In this document: positions 63,812 to 64,000 of the stretch, in pieces | Layout: every line of letters starts with the position of its first letter | How positions within the stretch are numbered: position 1 is the stretch's first letter | Assembly: GCA_035627375.1 (NCBI GenBank) | Contig: DASPLX010000037.1 | Location: 124,001 to 188,000 of the forward strand | DNA length: 64,000 bases | From: DASPLX01 sp035627375 | Lineage (GTDB): Bacteria; Pseudomonadota; Gammaproteobacteria; Burkholderiales; Burkholderiaceae_D | Reading direction: 5' to 3' | Notes under the pieces: model-generated | Told to the model about the DNA's origin: nothing | Databases searched by the model: none | The model's input: only the letters and a program-made list of their open reading frames with translations | Made by a program: the position numbers and the translations under genes

Positions 63812-64000
63812 CGTCGTATCGCTTCGCGCAAGCGGAGTCGGGGTGTTGCACGAAATGGCCAGGCTCTTTCCGGGCACCTTTTCGAGAGAGGCGTAGGGCG
63901 CTACTATGATGAGAGACGCGAGCACGCATTTGCCGCCCGGCTCTGTGCCGGGCCGGCAGAACCGACTTCCCTCCATGCCGAGGATTTATGCCTTCAATTA
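63812..64000. other. Window end, no established gene
   Basis: A hairpin CCCGGC-TCTGT-GCCGGG lies near 63936-63952 without a T-run. A frame beginning at an ATG near 63906 stays open to the window edge, but it has no clear ribosome site or recognisable content. Nothing further can be called here. Confidence 0.3.

Overview
The window is high-GC bacterial DNA without tRNA, rRNA, insertion sequences or CRISPR. The gene families (an orphan betaproteobacterial-type NuoB, large MalT-like regulators with a BTAD tail, a huge YD-repeat protein carrying LysM) suggest a betaproteobacterium, probably of the order Burkholderiales. No taxonomic marker gene is present, so this is inference.

Left accessory part (1-5.1 kb): the 3' end of a flavin-dependent monooxygenase, a DUF4214/PrcB-like lipoprotein, a membrane-anchored SRPBCC protein, a second large lipoprotein behind a good terminator, an orphan second-type nuoB, a short possibly frameshifted ORF and an NTF2-like protein. 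They look like independent short transcription units.

Giant gene (5.2-26.4 kb): one uninterrupted frame of 7,075 codons encodes a YD/RHS-repeat protein. It has a 17-unit internal array of about 61 residues per unit, an 800-residue non-YD beta-rich insert, a LysM domain, a glycine-rich hydrophobic stretch and an unrecognised C-terminal tip. A hairpin and a perfect 28-nt palindrome precede it. No immunity gene follows.

Regulator cluster (26.7-42.4 kb): four tandem paralogous regulators of about 1,060 residues lie on the minus strand (STAND/MalT-like P-loop NTPase, helical repeats, winged helix, BTAD). A stand-alone receiver protein and a methyl-accepting chemotaxis protein sit between copies 3 and 4. 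Upstream of copy 2 lies a remnant of the start of a second receiver gene, so a receiver-regulator pair was once duplicated. Copies 2 and 4 share a promoter block.

Flagellar cluster (42.8-63.8 kb): divergent from regulator 4 runs a tightly packed, largely overlapping series flhB-flhA-flgF-flgG-flgA-flgH-flgI-flgB-flgC-fliE-fliF-[FliG position]-fliH-fliI-fliJ-fliK-flgD-flgE-[FliM position]-fliN-fliO-fliP-sigma28, followed by two TPR proteins. Export gate, rod, P/L rings, hook and ATPase are encoded. The two switch proteins that normally couple rotor to stator and CheY are very reduced: a 186-residue protein stands at the fliG position and a 262-residue SpoA protein at the fliM position. fliQ, fliR, flagellin, filament cap, motAB and flgJ are not in the window. 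This divergent flagellar apparatus beside a chemosensory/regulator island is the strongest candidate for something undescribed.
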